From: Litchfieldia alkalitelluris
GTDB taxonomy: Bacteria > Bacillota > Bacilli > Bacillales > Bacillaceae_L
Direction of reading: 5' to 3'
DNA length: 64,000 nt
Assembly: GCF_002019645.1 (NCBI RefSeq)
Contig: NZ_KV917374.1
Coordinates: 2,120,696 to 2,184,695, forward strand
In this document: in pieces, positions 45,757-55,140 of the stretch
Layout of the letters: the number at the start of each line of letters is the position of its first letter
Numbering within the stretch: position 1 is the first letter of the stretch
Notes under the pieces: model-generated
What the model saw: only the letters and a program-made list of their open reading frames with translations
Databases searched by the model: none
What the model was told of the DNA's origin: nothing
Translations under genes and position numbers: made by a program

Positions 45757-46944
45757 ATGTCAAAAATTATCGCAATAAATGCTGGCAGTTCATCGTTGAA
45801 ATTCCAGCTATTTGAAATGCCAAGTGAAGAAGTCGTAACAAAAGGCTTGGTTGAACGTATTGGACTTGATAATGCAATATTTAGCATTAGTGTTAATGGG
45901 GAAAAGCAAACTGAAGTGACAGATATTCCAAATCATTCTGTTGCAGTTAAAATTTTATTAGATAAATTAACGAACACAGGGATCATTAAATCTTTAGATG
46001 AAATCGATGGAATCGGTCACCGTGTTGTACATGGTGGAGAAGAGTTTAGTGATTCAGTATTAATAACGGACGAGATTTTAGGTAAATTAGATCAGCTTAC
46101 AGAATTAGCACCACTTCATAACCCAGCAAATATTACAGGGGTGAAAGCATTTAAGGAAGTATTGCCTAATGTGCCAGCAGTTGCTGTTTTTGATACTGCA
46201 TTCCATCAGACAATGCCTGAAAAGTCATTCCTCTATAGCCTTCCATACGAATACTATGAGAAATATGGCATCCGTAAATACGGATTTCATGGTACTTCTC
46301 ACAAATATGTTTCAGAGCGTGCGGCTGAACTATTAGGAAGACCATTGGAACAATTACGACTTATTTCATGTCACCTAGGTAATGGTGCAAGTATCGCAGC
46401 TATTGAAGGTGGAAAATCGATTGATACATCTATGGGTTTCACACCTCTTGCAGGTGTAGCGATGGGAACTCGTTCAGGGAATATTGACCCATCTTTAATT
46501 CCTTACATTATGGAAAAAACAGGTCAAACAGCTGATGAAGTATTGGATGTACTGAATAAGAAGAGTGGAATGCTTGGGGTTTCGGGCTTTTCTAGTGACC
46601 TTCGTGATATTGAAGCAAAAGCTGAAGAAGGAAATGCTCGTGCGGAATTAGCTCTTGAAGTATTTGCTAGCAGAATCCATAAATATATCGGGTCTTATGC
46701 TGCAAGAATGTATGGAGTAGATGCAATTATCTTTACAGCCGGAATTGGTGAAAATAGTGATACAATTCGTGCTCGTGTACTTCGTGGATTAGAATTCATG
46801 GGCATTTATTGGGATCCTTCACGTAATCAAGTTCGCGGTGAAGAAGCATTTATTAATTACCCTCATTCGCCAGTAAAAGTAATCATCATTCCTACTAATG
46901 AAGAAGTAATGATTGCGCGTGATGCACTTCGTTTAGCACATTAA
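45757..46944 (+). CDS. ackA: Acetate kinase AckA
   Basis: AckA converts acetyl phosphate and ADP to acetate and ATP in overflow metabolism. The 395-residue length equals B. subtilis AckA. Signature motifs are [13 protein letters not shown] (about 6-18), [12 protein letters not shown] (about 86-97), the [12 protein letters not shown] stretch (about 174-185) and the TAGIGENS loop (about 326-333). Start ATG 45757 follows AAAGGAG. The downstream terminator is unclear (CGTTTAC/GTAAACG at 46968-46989 lacks a T run), and an IS1182-type element begins 100 bp later. Confidence 0.97.
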   Translation: MSKIIAINAGSSSLKFQLFEMPSEEVVTKGLVERIGLDNAIFSISVNGEKQTEVTDIPNHSVAVKILLDKLTNTGIIKSLDEIDGIGHRVVHGGEEFSDSVLITDEILGKLDQLTELAPLHNPANITGVKAFKEVLPNVPAVAVFDTAFHQTMPEKSFLYSLPYEYYEKYGIRKYGFHGTSHKYVSERAAELLGRPLEQLRLISCHLGNGASIAAIEGGKSIDTSMGFTPLAGVAMGTRSGNIDPSLIPYIMEKTGQTADEVLDVLNKKSGMLGVSGFSSDLRDIEAKAEEGNARAELALEVFASRIHKYIGSYAARMYGVDAIIFTAGIGENSDTIRARVLRGLEFMGIYWDPSRNQVRGEEAFINYPHSPVKVIIIPTNEEVMIARDALRLAH

Positions 46945-47083
46945 TAATTACTGATTTGCTAACAGGTTCCGTTTACCTCTCGTAAACGAAATGTACAGTG
47001 AAATGGTAAAGTAAAAATGTATAACGATTTGCAACTTTTGCAATAAAGAAAGAGGCTGGGACAAAACCCATCTCTGAAATGAA

Positions 47084-47125
47084 AAAGCCGATGAAATTTT
47101 ACGAGAGTAAAATTTCATCGGCTTT
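47084..47125 (+). terminator. Protective hairpin at the IS left end
   Basis: AAAGCCGATGAAATTTTAC pairs perfectly over 19 bp with its complement around a GAGA tetraloop, between the left inverted repeat and the transposase. It probably stops outside transcription from entering the transposase or hides its ribosome site. A similar hairpin with TAAAGTGAAAAAAGT arms lies after the gene (about 48800-48853). Confidence 0.8.
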
Positions 47126-47207
47126 GATTATTTTGGAGTAAAAAATAAGGACCACTTCTGATAAAATAAAGTTACCACACCAAATTCTATCTGAAAGAAG
47201 GATCCTT

Positions 47208-48776
47208 ATGTTTAAAAATTATAACATGAATCAAATGGTTTTGCCTTTAGATTTAGAAATGAAATTACAAGATAATGATATTGCCTTTCCTATCCACCAT
47301 TTAGTCGAAAGTATACCGCAAAAAGCCTTCGATTCATTTACTCGTCATACCGGTTGTCCACCTTATCACCCACGTATGATGCTGAAAATTATTTTATGTG
47401 GTTATACGCAATCAACTTTCTCTGGTCGAAAAATAGCAGGACTTTTGGGCGATAGTATCCGTATGATGTGGCTTGCACAAGGTTATACGCCATGTTATCG
47501 CACAATAAACCGTTTCCGTGTCAATTCCGAAATGAAGGAATTAATACGTCAGTGTTTCGTGCAGTTTCGATGCCAATTAGTACAGGAGAAACTCATTGAT
47601 CAAGAAGCGATTTTTATTGATGGCACCAAAATCGAAGCCAATGCCAATAAATTCACGTTTGTATGGAAAAAGGCCATTGAAAAGTTTCATTCAAGTCTCG
47701 TAGAAAAGTCGAATCAGTTTTATAATGAACTGCTTGAAAATGAGATCATTCCTGAAATACAAAAAGAAAATGACGAGCAGCTGTCCATTGAGGAGTTAAC
47801 TCAAATCGCTGAAAAATTAGATGAAGTTGTTGATGGATATACACAAAAGATTGAAACATCTGACGATGTAATGGAGCGTAAACAGCTAAGAAGTGAACGA
47901 AAGTCACCAAAACAAATGGTAAAACAAATATACGATTGGATCACGCGTAAACAGAAGTATGAAAAGGATTTTGATATACTGGGCACACGCAATAGCTACT
48001 CGAAAACAGACCGCGAAGCAACCTTCATGCGAATGAAGGATGACTATATGCAAAATGGACAACTAAAGGCTGGCTACACTGTTCAAATTGCAACAGAAGG
48101 ACAATTCACACTGGCTTACGATGTATTTCCAAACCCAACGGATACCAAAACACTAATCCCATTCCTTGATCGAATTGAAAAGGAGTTCTTTTCGTTACCT
48201 AAATATATTGTTGCAGATGCCGGTTATGGAAGCGAACAAAATTACGATGATATTCTGACAAAACGCAAACGCATACCACTCATAACGTATAATCACTACT
48301 TAAACGAACAAAAGAAAAAACACCAAAAAGACCCGTTCAAAACAAGTAACTGGGCATACGATGAAGAAAGTGATTCGTTTACTTGTCCGAATGAACAAAA
48401 GGTAACGTTCCGGTACCATTCAAAACGTACGGATAAAACAGGATTCCAACGCCAATTCAAAATGTATGAATGCGAAGACTGTACAGGCTGTCCGGTAAGA
48501 TCGTTATGTACGAAAGCGGAAGAAGGTACAAATCGTAAGCTCATGATCAATGAGCAATGGGAACAACAAAAAGAATATGTGAAAACGAAGCTTTCAGAAG
48601 AAGAAACGGCAACGATTTACCGTCAACGAAAAACAGACGTGGAGCCAGTTTTTGGATTCTTGAAGGCTAATTTAGGTTTCACACGATTTTCGGTTCGTGG
48701 GAAATCAAAAGTCGATAACGAAACAGGTCTTGCTTTAATGGCAGTGAATATACGAAAATATGTGGCAAGAGCGTAA
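47208..48776 (+). CDS. IS1182-family transposase
   Basis: The 522-residue transposase has an N-terminal DUF772-type domain (about 40-115) and an IS4/IS1182-like DDE domain: Asp138 (IFIDGTKIEANANK), Asp337 (VADAGYGSEQNY) and Glu479 (TDVEPVFGFLKANLGF). A long insertion (about 160-260) is coiled-coil-like, and a cysteine cluster (CEDCTGCPVRSLC, about 424-436) follows. The ribosome site is GAAGGA. The gene is full-length and may be active. Confidence 0.95.
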   Translation: MFKNYNMNQMVLPLDLEMKLQDNDIAFPIHHLVESIPQKAFDSFTRHTGCPPYHPRMMLKIILCGYTQSTFSGRKIAGLLGDSIRMMWLAQGYTPCYRTINRFRVNSEMKELIRQCFVQFRCQLVQEKLIDQEAIFIDGTKIEANANKFTFVWKKAIEKFHSSLVEKSNQFYNELLENEIIPEIQKENDEQLSIEELTQIAEKLDEVVDGYTQKIETSDDVMERKQLRSERKSPKQMVKQIYDWITRKQKYEKDFDILGTRNSYSKTDREATFMRMKDDYMQNGQLKAGYTVQIATEGQFTLAYDVFPNPTDTKTLIPFLDRIEKEFFSLPKYIVADAGYGSEQNYDDILTKRKRIPLITYNHYLNEQKKKHQKDPFKTSNWAYDEESDSFTCPNEQKVTFRYHSKRTDKTGFQRQFKMYECEDCTGCPVRSLCTKAEEGTNRKLMINEQWEQQKEYVKTKLSEEETATIYRQRKTDVEPVFGFLKANLGFTRFSVRGKSKVDNETGLALMAVNIRKYVARA

Positions 48777-48951
48777 GCTCTTGCATAATAAACGTCTAAA
48801 ATAAAGTGAAAAAAGTTAAATCGACGACGCGATTTCACTTTTTTTCACTTTATAGAGACTATTTGTCCCAGTCTCTTCCTTTACGGATTTCACTATTACG
48901 ATTTCTCCACAAACAACAGAATCACTTATCGTAGATCACGTTTTTTATCCT

Positions 48952-49593
48952 TTAATCTGTCATATATGTGTTAACTAATTCATAACATCTATTTTTTGTT
49001 GATTCGTATAAGGATATATACATTGCAACATTCTCAAAAGTTCCCTCGTTGTATTTTTGTCTTTCATCGTTTGCCTTTTCTTCTTTCTGTTCTATCCATT
49101 TAATTTGTTCAGTTTTTAAATCCTTCATTACTTCTGGAGATAGTTCTTTTTTTAGGACGGCATAAATCTCATTTAATTCTTTATCATACATTTCGTAGGA
49201 AGTTCCATAGTAGTTTTTCATTGCATTTGTTACGCCTTTATCTGAATCCTTCTTTACTGGTAAAGCATCCAGTTCTTTTTGGATGTTGTCTAATCTTGCT
49301 AGGAACACGTTTCTTCCCTCAATTCTGGTTGGAGAATGTATTGCATTTGTCGAACCTTTTTTGTCGATTGAGGATCCATTTGAATCATTCTTAGTGCTAT
49401 TATCGGGTTTCGCTATACTATCGGTGGGTGAATCAATTGATTCAAAAGACCCACCTCTACTTGGAGGTGTATGATTAGAACCTGAAACATTATTGATTAT
49501 TGGTGCATCTTCAGATGAATTCCCGCAAGCAGACAATCCGCTTAATAAAACTACTAATAAAGCCACAATGATAAAAATGTTGCTTTTCTTCAC
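48952..49593 (-). CDS. Putative lipoprotein with LprI-like (DUF1311) domain
   Basis: The 213-residue protein starts with a signal peptide and lipobox LSAC (cysteine near residue 22), then a Ser/Asn/Asp-rich linker (about 25-85), then a DUF1311/LprI-like domain (about 130-210; YEMYDKELNEIYAVLKKEL ... LKTEQIKWIEQKEEKANDE). It should be anchored to the outer face of the membrane. The GTG at 49593 is preferred because GGAG lies 8 bases before it; an upstream ATG adds 8 residues before the signal peptide. Some LprI-type proteins inhibit lysozyme; this is only a family hint. It lies next to the IS1182 element and is not part of the usual synteny. Confidence 0.78.
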   Translation of the reverse strand: MKKSNIFIIVALLVVLLSGLSACGNSSEDAPIINNVSGSNHTPPSRGGSFESIDSPTDSIAKPDNSTKNDSNGSSIDKKGSTNAIHSPTRIEGRNVFLARLDNIQKELDALPVKKDSDKGVTNAMKNYYGTSYEMYDKELNEIYAVLKKELSPEVMKDLKTEQIKWIEQKEEKANDERQKYNEGTFENVAMYISLYESTKNRCYELVNTYMTD

Positions 49594-49809
49594 TTTTAAA
49601 TCTCCAATCCATTTCATTAAATAAATATATCTCACAGTATATTAACACCTTAACATAAATTTTCCAGTTTATATTAATAAAAAAAGTCTGCTAATATCCA
49701 GCGAACCATCTATCTTTTTCACTTTAGTGCCGAGTTTAGAATCAATAAATGAGTTATGGTATACTATCCATATAATAACAAGTGTATCTACTCAAGGGGT
49801 GTTGAGCAA

Positions 49810-50658
49810 ATGGCATTAACGGAATATGAATTGGCTATATTAGACGAAATTAATGAGTGGGCGATCCAGCTTGCTGAATATGAACAAACCGATATCGAAA
49901 TGACATATGATAAAGGTCTTGAAATAGGGTTTGAGTTAGTTCCTGAAGAGATACGAGGTGAATTTTTTGCGAAACTTGATAACTGGCTTTTTCATCTTAA
50001 TGCAGTTATTCAAGGAACTCAACTTCAAATGGATGCTAGGCAACGGATAATTACTAATGCTAGAGCATTTGATGAAGACATAGAACATTTAACAGATATG
50101 AAGAAACTCCCATTAAACCAACTTACATACTTAGCTGATCATCAAATTGCCAAACATCGCGTTTACTCCTTTGCCCAAGGTGGTTTAGCTGGAACCGGTG
50201 GACTATTATTAGTAGGTACAGATATTCTAACGATGACAATTATTAATTTAAGAGCTGTTCAATTAATTGCGATGACTTATGGTTATGAGACAAATACTCC
50301 TTATGAAATGATGATTTCTCTTAAGGTGTTTCACGGTGCAACCATGCCAAAAAACTTAAAGCACCAAGAGTGGAGTTCATTAGTAAATGACCTTTATGAA
50401 ACAGCTGAAGAAGATTATTTCTTTTATGAAGGTAATGAACATTTAATAAATGAAGCTTGGTTAAAAGCACCGCTTAAACAGATTCTAAAAGGTGTTGTGA
50501 TTTTCTTATTTCGAAAAAAATTAATTCAAGGTTTGCCTTTGATAGGAATGACAATCGGAGCAAGTATGAACTATCAATTCTCAAGGCAAGTAACTGAGTA
50601 CGCTCATAAATTCTATCAATATAGATACTTAAAAGAGAAAGAAGGAACTGAGTCGTGA
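49810..50658 (+). CDS. EcsC-family protein
   Basis: The 282-residue protein matches the EcsC family, with the glycine-rich hydrophobic stretch FAQGGLAGTGGLLLVGTDILTMTIINLRAVQLIAMTYGY (about residues 122-160) as its landmark, and a second hydrophobic stretch near the C terminus (about 238-262). It probably associates with the membrane. The function is unknown. ATG 49810 follows AAGGGGTG; the longer open frame upstream has no ribosome site. Its stop overlaps the moaB start (GTGA). Confidence 0.85.
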   Translation: MALTEYELAILDEINEWAIQLAEYEQTDIEMTYDKGLEIGFELVPEEIRGEFFAKLDNWLFHLNAVIQGTQLQMDARQRIITNARAFDEDIEHLTDMKKLPLNQLTYLADHQIAKHRVYSFAQGGLAGTGGLLLVGTDILTMTIINLRAVQLIAMTYGYETNTPYEMMISLKVFHGATMPKNLKHQEWSSLVNDLYETAEEDYFFYEGNEHLINEAWLKAPLKQILKGVVIFLFRKKLIQGLPLIGMTIGASMNYQFSRQVTEYAHKFYQYRYLKEKEGTES

Positions 50659-51167
50659 GTTCTTTTGAACATAAGCAAGAGGCACCCAACAAAGTGAGAT
50701 GTAAGATTATTACAGTTAGCGATACAAGAACAAAGGACACAGATAAAAGTGGTAGTCTTATGATTTCATTGCTAGAAGAAAATGGCCATGAGATTATTGA
50801 TTATGTCATTGTTAAGGATGACCAAACCCTCATTGAAAAAGAAGTTCTCTCTGGTTGTGATCACGAGAAAATAGATGTTGTCTTAACGAACGGTGGAACC
50901 GGAATTGCCAAGCGAGATGTAACAATTGAAACGGTCTCAGGACTTTTAGATAAGGAGCTTGTCGGTTTTGGTGAACTATTTAGGATGTTAAGCTATACAG
51001 AGGATATAGGCTCAGCAGCAATGCTTTCTCGTGCTATTGCAGGGGTGGCTAGTGACACTGTCATTTTCTCTACACCTGGTTCTTCTGGAGCTGTAAGACT
51101 AGCAATGTCAAAGCTTATTCTTCCAGAACTAGGACATGTAGTTAGAGAGGTAAGAAAAGATTTGTAA
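50655..51167 (+). CDS. moaB: Molybdenum cofactor biosynthesis protein MoaB
   Basis: The 170-residue protein has the MoaB/Mog fold: ITVSDTRTKDTDKSG (about 19-33), TNGGTGIAKRDVT (about 78-90) and FSTPGSSGAVRLAM (about 136-149). It is thought to adenylate molybdopterin before molybdenum insertion. It starts at a GTG overlapping the EcsC-gene stop by four bases, with AAGGAACTGA upstream, so translation is coupled. B. subtilis moaB lies in the same place, apart from other mo genes. Confidence 0.92.
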   Translation: MSSFEHKQEAPNKVRCKIITVSDTRTKDTDKSGSLMISLLEENGHEIIDYVIVKDDQTLIEKEVLSGCDHEKIDVVLTNGGTGIAKRDVTIETVSGLLDKELVGFGELFRMLSYTEDIGSAAMLSRAIAGVASDTVIFSTPGSSGAVRLAMSKLILPELGHVVREVRKDL

Positions 51168-51200
51168 TTTAGTTGTAAGAGTATTGTCATCACGACGAGA

Positions 51201-51230
51201 AACTGACCTTCACTTGTTGAAGGTCAGTTT
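51201..51230 (+). terminator. Intrinsic terminator after moaB
   Basis: AACTGACCTTCA pairs with TGAAGGTCAGTT around a short loop, followed by a weak T run. A second AAAAAAAGG/CCTTTTTTT hairpin (51303-51330) with T's on both strands follows and can end the convergent small gene. Confidence 0.75.
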
Positions 51231-51302
51231 AAGTTTAAGGTATAAGTTGCAAATGATATCAAAGTGGTGGAATGATGTTTAAAACGATAACCGATAGGCA
51301 AT

Positions 51303-51330
51303 AAAAAAAGGCCTCACCGGTCCTTTTTTT
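51303..51330. terminator. Bidirectional terminator before the small minus-strand gene
   Basis: AAAAAAAGGCC pairs with GGTCCTTTTTTT around TCACC; T runs are present on both strands. Confidence 0.7.
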
Positions 51331-51357
51331 CGTATTAACAATTTGTTAATTTCATTT

Positions 51358-51672
51358 CTAGTAATGCCCTTTATTTGATATATTTTGATTCATTCGATAC
51401 CAAATCCATAAATCATTAATAACAGATGCATGGTCTGAAATCTCGGCATTTAATTGACATGACCTAGGGAAGTCTTGTTCATTTCCTAGCAGTGTTTGCT
51501 TATGGTTAATGATTTCCTCAATTTCCGCAATACGATCAGGTATTTTTCCTCTAATTCCTTCCCAGTGTAAAAGGATTTTTTGTTGTTCTTCCTTTGTGTA
51601 GCTTTCCCACTCTTTTACTAGAGCTGGGAGAGGTATACCAAGTCTCTTATTATATTTAAAATGCTTCTCCAT
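51358..51672 (-). CDS. Hypothetical 104-residue soluble protein
   Basis: I do not recognise the family. The protein is small, helical by composition, without signal or membrane segment; the N-terminal KRLGIPLPALVKEWESY and a repeated Ile/Glu helix (RIAEIEEIINHKQ) stand out. GGGGGGAG precedes ATG 51672, and a terminator follows, so it is a real single gene. It is convergent with moaB and divergent from argG. Typical of conserved short Bacillaceae proteins of unknown role. Confidence 0.7.
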   Translation of the reverse strand: MEKHFKYNKRLGIPLPALVKEWESYTKEEQQKILLHWEGIRGKIPDRIAEIEEIINHKQTLLGNEQDFPRSCQLNAEISDHASVINDLWIWYRMNQNISNKGHY

Positions 51673-51808
51673 TGTTCTCCCCCCAAGCTAAGTGCTTATT
51701 TTTATTTTACACCATGATAAAATGTTTTCCTACCTGTATCACTATTTTATAATTCCAAACATACAATCTAGAGAAAAATTTATTTTTATACTTTTTTTTG
51801 TATAAGTA

Positions 51809-51867
51809 TTGAAATATTATTAAAAAATTGCTAAAGTAAACGTATTGATTTTGAATAAATATAAAGA
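51809..51867 (+). promoter_or_regulatory. argGH promoter with ARG-box-like operator
   Basis: TTGAAA (51809-51814), 17 bases and TAAAGT (51832-51837) form a promoter. TTTGAATAAATATAAAGA (51850-51867) just downstream matches the ArgR/AhrC ARG box (TNTGAATWWWWATTCANW) over its left half and centre, so arginine repression at the transcript start is likely. Confidence 0.6.
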
Positions 51868-51903
51868 TGAACGAATGAATATACTTAGTGAGGGGAAATT
51901 ATA

Positions 51904-53106
51904 ATGAATAAAAAAGTAGTTCTAGCCTATTCGGGCGGATTAGATACAAGTGTCGCAATTAAATGGTTACAAGAACAAGGTTATGCAGTAGTAGCATGCT
52001 GTTTAGACGTTGGTGAAGGTAAGGATTTGGACTTTGTAAAAGCGAAGGCAATCCAGGTTGGTGCTGTTTCTTCATACGTGATTGATGCGAAAGAAGAGTT
52101 TGCGAATGAATATGCATTATATGCATTACAAGCACATGCTCTTTATGAAGGGAAATATCCATTAGTGTCAGCTTTATCACGTCCACTTATTTCGAAAAAG
52201 CTTGTTGAAGTGGCAGAAAAAGAAGGTGCTATCGCTGTTGCGCATGGTTGTACTGGAAAAGGAAATGACCAAGTGCGCTTTGAAGTATCAATCAAGGCCC
52301 TAAATCCTGACTTAGAAGTTATCGCACCAGTTCGTGAGTGGAAATGGTCACGTGAGGAAGAAATTGAATATGCGAAAAAGAAAAATATTCCAATTCCGGT
52401 TAATCTAGATAGCCCATTCTCTATTGATCAAAATCTTTGGGGAAGAAGTAATGAGTGTGGAATTTTAGAAGATCCGTGGATGGCTCCACCTGAAGAGGCA
52501 TATGACTTAACAACTCCATTAGAAAAAACACCAGATACTCCTGAAATCATTGAAATTGGTTTTGAAAAGGGTGTACCTACAACATTAAACGGAAAATCTT
52601 ATACGTTAGCAGAATTAATCCTTGAATTAAACTATGTTGCAGGCAAACATGGCGTTGGTCGTATTGATCACGTGGAAAATCGTCTTGTTGGAATTAAATC
52701 TCGTGAAGTTTATGAATGTCCAGGAGCGGTTACCTTATTAAAGGCACATAAAGAGTTAGAAGATATCACTCTCGTAAAAGAAGTGGCTCACTTTAAACCA
52801 ATGATTGGTCAAAAATTAACAGAACTAATTTATAATGGCCTGTGGTTCTCACCATTAAAAGATGCATTAACTGCATTTATTGATGAAACTCAAAAAACAG
52901 TTACAGGTGTTGTTCGTGTAAAACTGTTTAAAGGTCATGCAATTGTAGAAGGTCGTAAATCTGATTATTCTTTATACGATGAGAAGTTAGCAACTTATAC
53001 TTCTGATGATGAGTTTGATCATAATGCTGCAGTTGGATTTATCACTCTTTGGGGGCTTCCAACGAAGGTGAATAGCATTGTAAATAATAAGAAGGTGAAC
53101 GTGTGA
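51904..53106 (+). CDS. argG: Argininosuccinate synthase ArgG
   Basis: ArgG joins citrulline and aspartate using ATP, the penultimate step of arginine synthesis. The 400-residue protein has the ATP pyrophosphatase loop [15 protein letters not shown] (about 8-22), the [13 protein letters not shown] motif (about 114-126) and [13 protein letters not shown] (about 170-182). The start follows GAGGGG. Its stop overlaps the argH start by four bases (GTGA), so both are co-translated. Confidence 0.97.
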   Translation: MNKKVVLAYSGGLDTSVAIKWLQEQGYAVVACCLDVGEGKDLDFVKAKAIQVGAVSSYVIDAKEEFANEYALYALQAHALYEGKYPLVSALSRPLISKKLVEVAEKEGAIAVAHGCTGKGNDQVRFEVSIKALNPDLEVIAPVREWKWSREEEIEYAKKKNIPIPVNLDSPFSIDQNLWGRSNECGILEDPWMAPPEEAYDLTTPLEKTPDTPEIIEIGFEKGVPTTLNGKSYTLAELILELNYVAGKHGVGRIDHVENRLVGIKSREVYECPGAVTLLKAHKELEDITLVKEVAHFKPMIGQKLTELIYNGLWFSPLKDALTAFIDETQKTVTGVVRVKLFKGHAIVEGRKSDYSLYDEKLATYTSDDEFDHNAAVGFITLWGLPTKVNSIVNNKKVNV

Positions 53107-54473
53107 AAAAACTTTGGGGTGGTCGATTTGTGAAGAGTGCTGAAGAGTGGGTTGACGAATTCGGCGCTTCTATATCCTTTGACCAAGAATTAGTTAAAGA
53201 AGATATCGAAGGAAGTCTTGCACACGTAACAATGCTTGGAAAGTGTGAGATTTTAACTACCAATGAAGTAGAACAAATTAAGAATGGATTATATCTTTTA
53301 TTAGAAAAGGCAAAGAATAATGAGCTACAGTTTTCTGTAGCTCAGGAAGATATCCATTTAAATCTCGAAAAAATGCTAATTGATGAAATTGGTCCTGTCG
53401 GAGGGAAACTCCATACTGGAAGAAGTAGAAATGATCAAGTAGCAACAGATATGCATTTGTATTTGAAAAATCAGGTGGATGAGATTGTTGGACTTTTAGA
53501 CGAACTACAAGGAGCTATTGTATCGCAAGCGGAACAGCATGTTGAAACCATCGTTCCAGGATATACTCACTTACAAAGAGCACAGCCCATTTCATTTGCT
53601 CACCATTTACTAGCGTATTATTTTATGTTTAAACGAGATAAAGAGCGCTTAACAGATTCGTTGAAGCGTATCAACCTCTCTCCACTAGGTGCTGGAGCGC
53701 TAGCGGGTACGACCTTTTCAATTGATCGTGAATATAGTGCCGAGCTTTTAGGGTTTGATGGCATCTATGAAAATAGTATTGATGCAGTTAGTGATCGTGA
53801 CTTTATTGTTGAATTTTTGAGTAATTCCTCACTTATCATGATGCATTTATCTCGTTTTTGTGAGGAGCTTATCTTGTGGTCAAGCCAGGAGTTTCAATTT
53901 GTTGAAATTGATGATGCTTTCGCAACAGGAAGTAGCATTATGCCACAAAAGAAAAATCCTGATATGGCTGAGTTAATCCGTGGTAAAACTGGTCGTGTGT
54001 ATGGAAACCTATTTGGGTTATTAACTGTTCTAAAAGGAACTCCACTTGCTTATAACAAGGATATGCAGGAAGACAAAGAGGGCATGTTTGATACTGTTCA
54101 AACAGTAAAAGGTTCTCTTAAAATTTTTGCAGGGATGATTTCGTCTTTGAAGGTTAAGTCAGATGTAATGGCTGCGGCTGTCAAAAAAGATTTTTCAAAT
54201 GCAACCGAACTGGCAGATTACTTGGCATCAAAAGGCTTGCCATTTCGAGATGCACACGAGGTTGTGGGGAAATTAGTATTAACTTGTATTCAAAGAGGAA
54301 TTTATCTATTAGATCTTCCACTTGAAGACTATCAAGATGCATCAGAGCTTTTTAGTAAAGATATCTATGAAGTTCTTCTTCCAGAAAATGCAGTGAGTAG
54401 AAGAAACAGTGCTGGTGGAACAGGATTTGAGCAAGTTCGACTCACCTTGGCGAAAATCAAAGAAAATCAATAA
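53103..54473 (+). CDS. argH: Argininosuccinate lyase ArgH
   Basis: ArgH cleaves argininosuccinate to arginine and fumarate. The 456-residue protein belongs to the fumarase/aspartase superfamily, with the signature [12 protein letters not shown] (about 278-289), [12 protein letters not shown] (about 103-114) and [10 protein letters not shown] (about 154-163). It starts at a GTG overlapping argG. A terminator follows, so the operon is argGH. Confidence 0.97.
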   Translation: MKKLWGGRFVKSAEEWVDEFGASISFDQELVKEDIEGSLAHVTMLGKCEILTTNEVEQIKNGLYLLLEKAKNNELQFSVAQEDIHLNLEKMLIDEIGPVGGKLHTGRSRNDQVATDMHLYLKNQVDEIVGLLDELQGAIVSQAEQHVETIVPGYTHLQRAQPISFAHHLLAYYFMFKRDKERLTDSLKRINLSPLGAGALAGTTFSIDREYSAELLGFDGIYENSIDAVSDRDFIVEFLSNSSLIMMHLSRFCEELILWSSQEFQFVEIDDAFATGSSIMPQKKNPDMAELIRGKTGRVYGNLFGLLTVLKGTPLAYNKDMQEDKEGMFDTVQTVKGSLKIFAGMISSLKVKSDVMAAAVKKDFSNATELADYLASKGLPFRDAHEVVGKLVLTCIQRGIYLLDLPLEDYQDASELFSKDIYEVLLPENAVSRRNSAGGTGFEQVRLTLAKIKENQ

Positions 54474-54478
54474 ACAAA

Positions 54479-54527
54479 AGATTACCCCACTTTTCCATAT
54501 TAGTAGATGGCAAGGTGGGGTCTTTTT
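54479..54527 (+). terminator. Intrinsic terminator after argH
   Basis: AGATTACCCCAC pairs with GTGGGGTCT, with an inner CCAT/ATGG stem, followed by T's. Confidence 0.85.
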
Positions 54528-54598
54528 ATGGCTATATTCGTTTTTTACAGTTATGAAAAATACCGTGAACTAAGAATCTTTTACCTTAACTAAAACTA

Positions 54599-55045
54599 TT
54601 AATCTTTATCTGTTCTAACTACTAAAACGTCACACTTTGCATAACGAGTCATATGTTCAGAGACACTTCCGATAAAAAAACGTTCAACTGCATTTAAGCC
54701 AGTTGCTCCACAAATAATCAAATCAACATTGTGTCTTGGGGCAATATCTTTGGCGATTTTTACCTTTGGCGATCCATACGAAACCACTGTTGTGACCTCA
54801 GTAATCCCAGCTTGTGAAGCACGGAATTTGTATTCATCCATCAGCTGTTTAGCATACTTTTCAGCACGTTCTGCGACCGTTCGATCATATGCTTCAACAG
54901 TTGCAAATGTACGTGTATCTATGACATGTGAAATAACTAATGAAGCATTATTTCGTTTGCAAATTTCAATTGATTTTTGAAAAGCCCAGTTTGCTTCTTG
55001 TGAACCGTCAACCGCAACAAGAATTCGTTTATAGGTTAAACCCAT
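54599..55045 (-). CDS. Universal stress protein (UspA family)
   Basis: The 148-residue protein has the nucleotide-binding Usp fold: start YKRILVAVDGSQEA (about 5-18) and the ATP motif G2xG9xGS in GATGLNAVERFFIGSVSEH (about 117-135), so it should bind ATP. Single-domain cytoplasmic proteins of this kind are stress-induced; B. subtilis has YxiE and YhdN-type relatives. ATG 55045 follows GGGGGG; the longer frame lacks spacing. Its regulation is not evident. Confidence 0.92.
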   Translation of the reverse strand: MGLTYKRILVAVDGSQEANWAFQKSIEICKRNNASLVISHVIDTRTFATVEAYDRTVAERAEKYAKQLMDEYKFRASQAGITEVTTVVSYGSPKVKIAKDIAPRHNVDLIICGATGLNAVERFFIGSVSEHMTRYAKCDVLVVRTDKD

Positions 55046-55140
55046 GGTAAACGCCCCCCACAATAGTAAATATCTTACACTATGATTAGATCACTAGGAT
55101 AAGATAGTAGTTCATTACCCTAATGGCTAAAAAATGACAT

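Larger units (their letters stand above)
47048..48879 (+). mobile_element. IS1182-family insertion sequence
   Basis: About 1.83 kb, bounded by inverted repeats GAAAGAGGCTGGGACAAA (47048-47065) and, at the right, the complement of GGAAGAGACTGGGACAAA (48862-48879), 16 of 18 identical. It holds one intact transposase. No clear direct target repeat is visible. It lies between ackA and the lipoprotein gene and breaks no recognisable gene. Confidence 0.9.

Noticed and set aside
48952-49593. Genomic island around the IS1182 element and the lipoprotein gene
   Set aside because: Only one IS and one extra gene are present; flanking genes are core, with no integrase, tRNA or attachment site.
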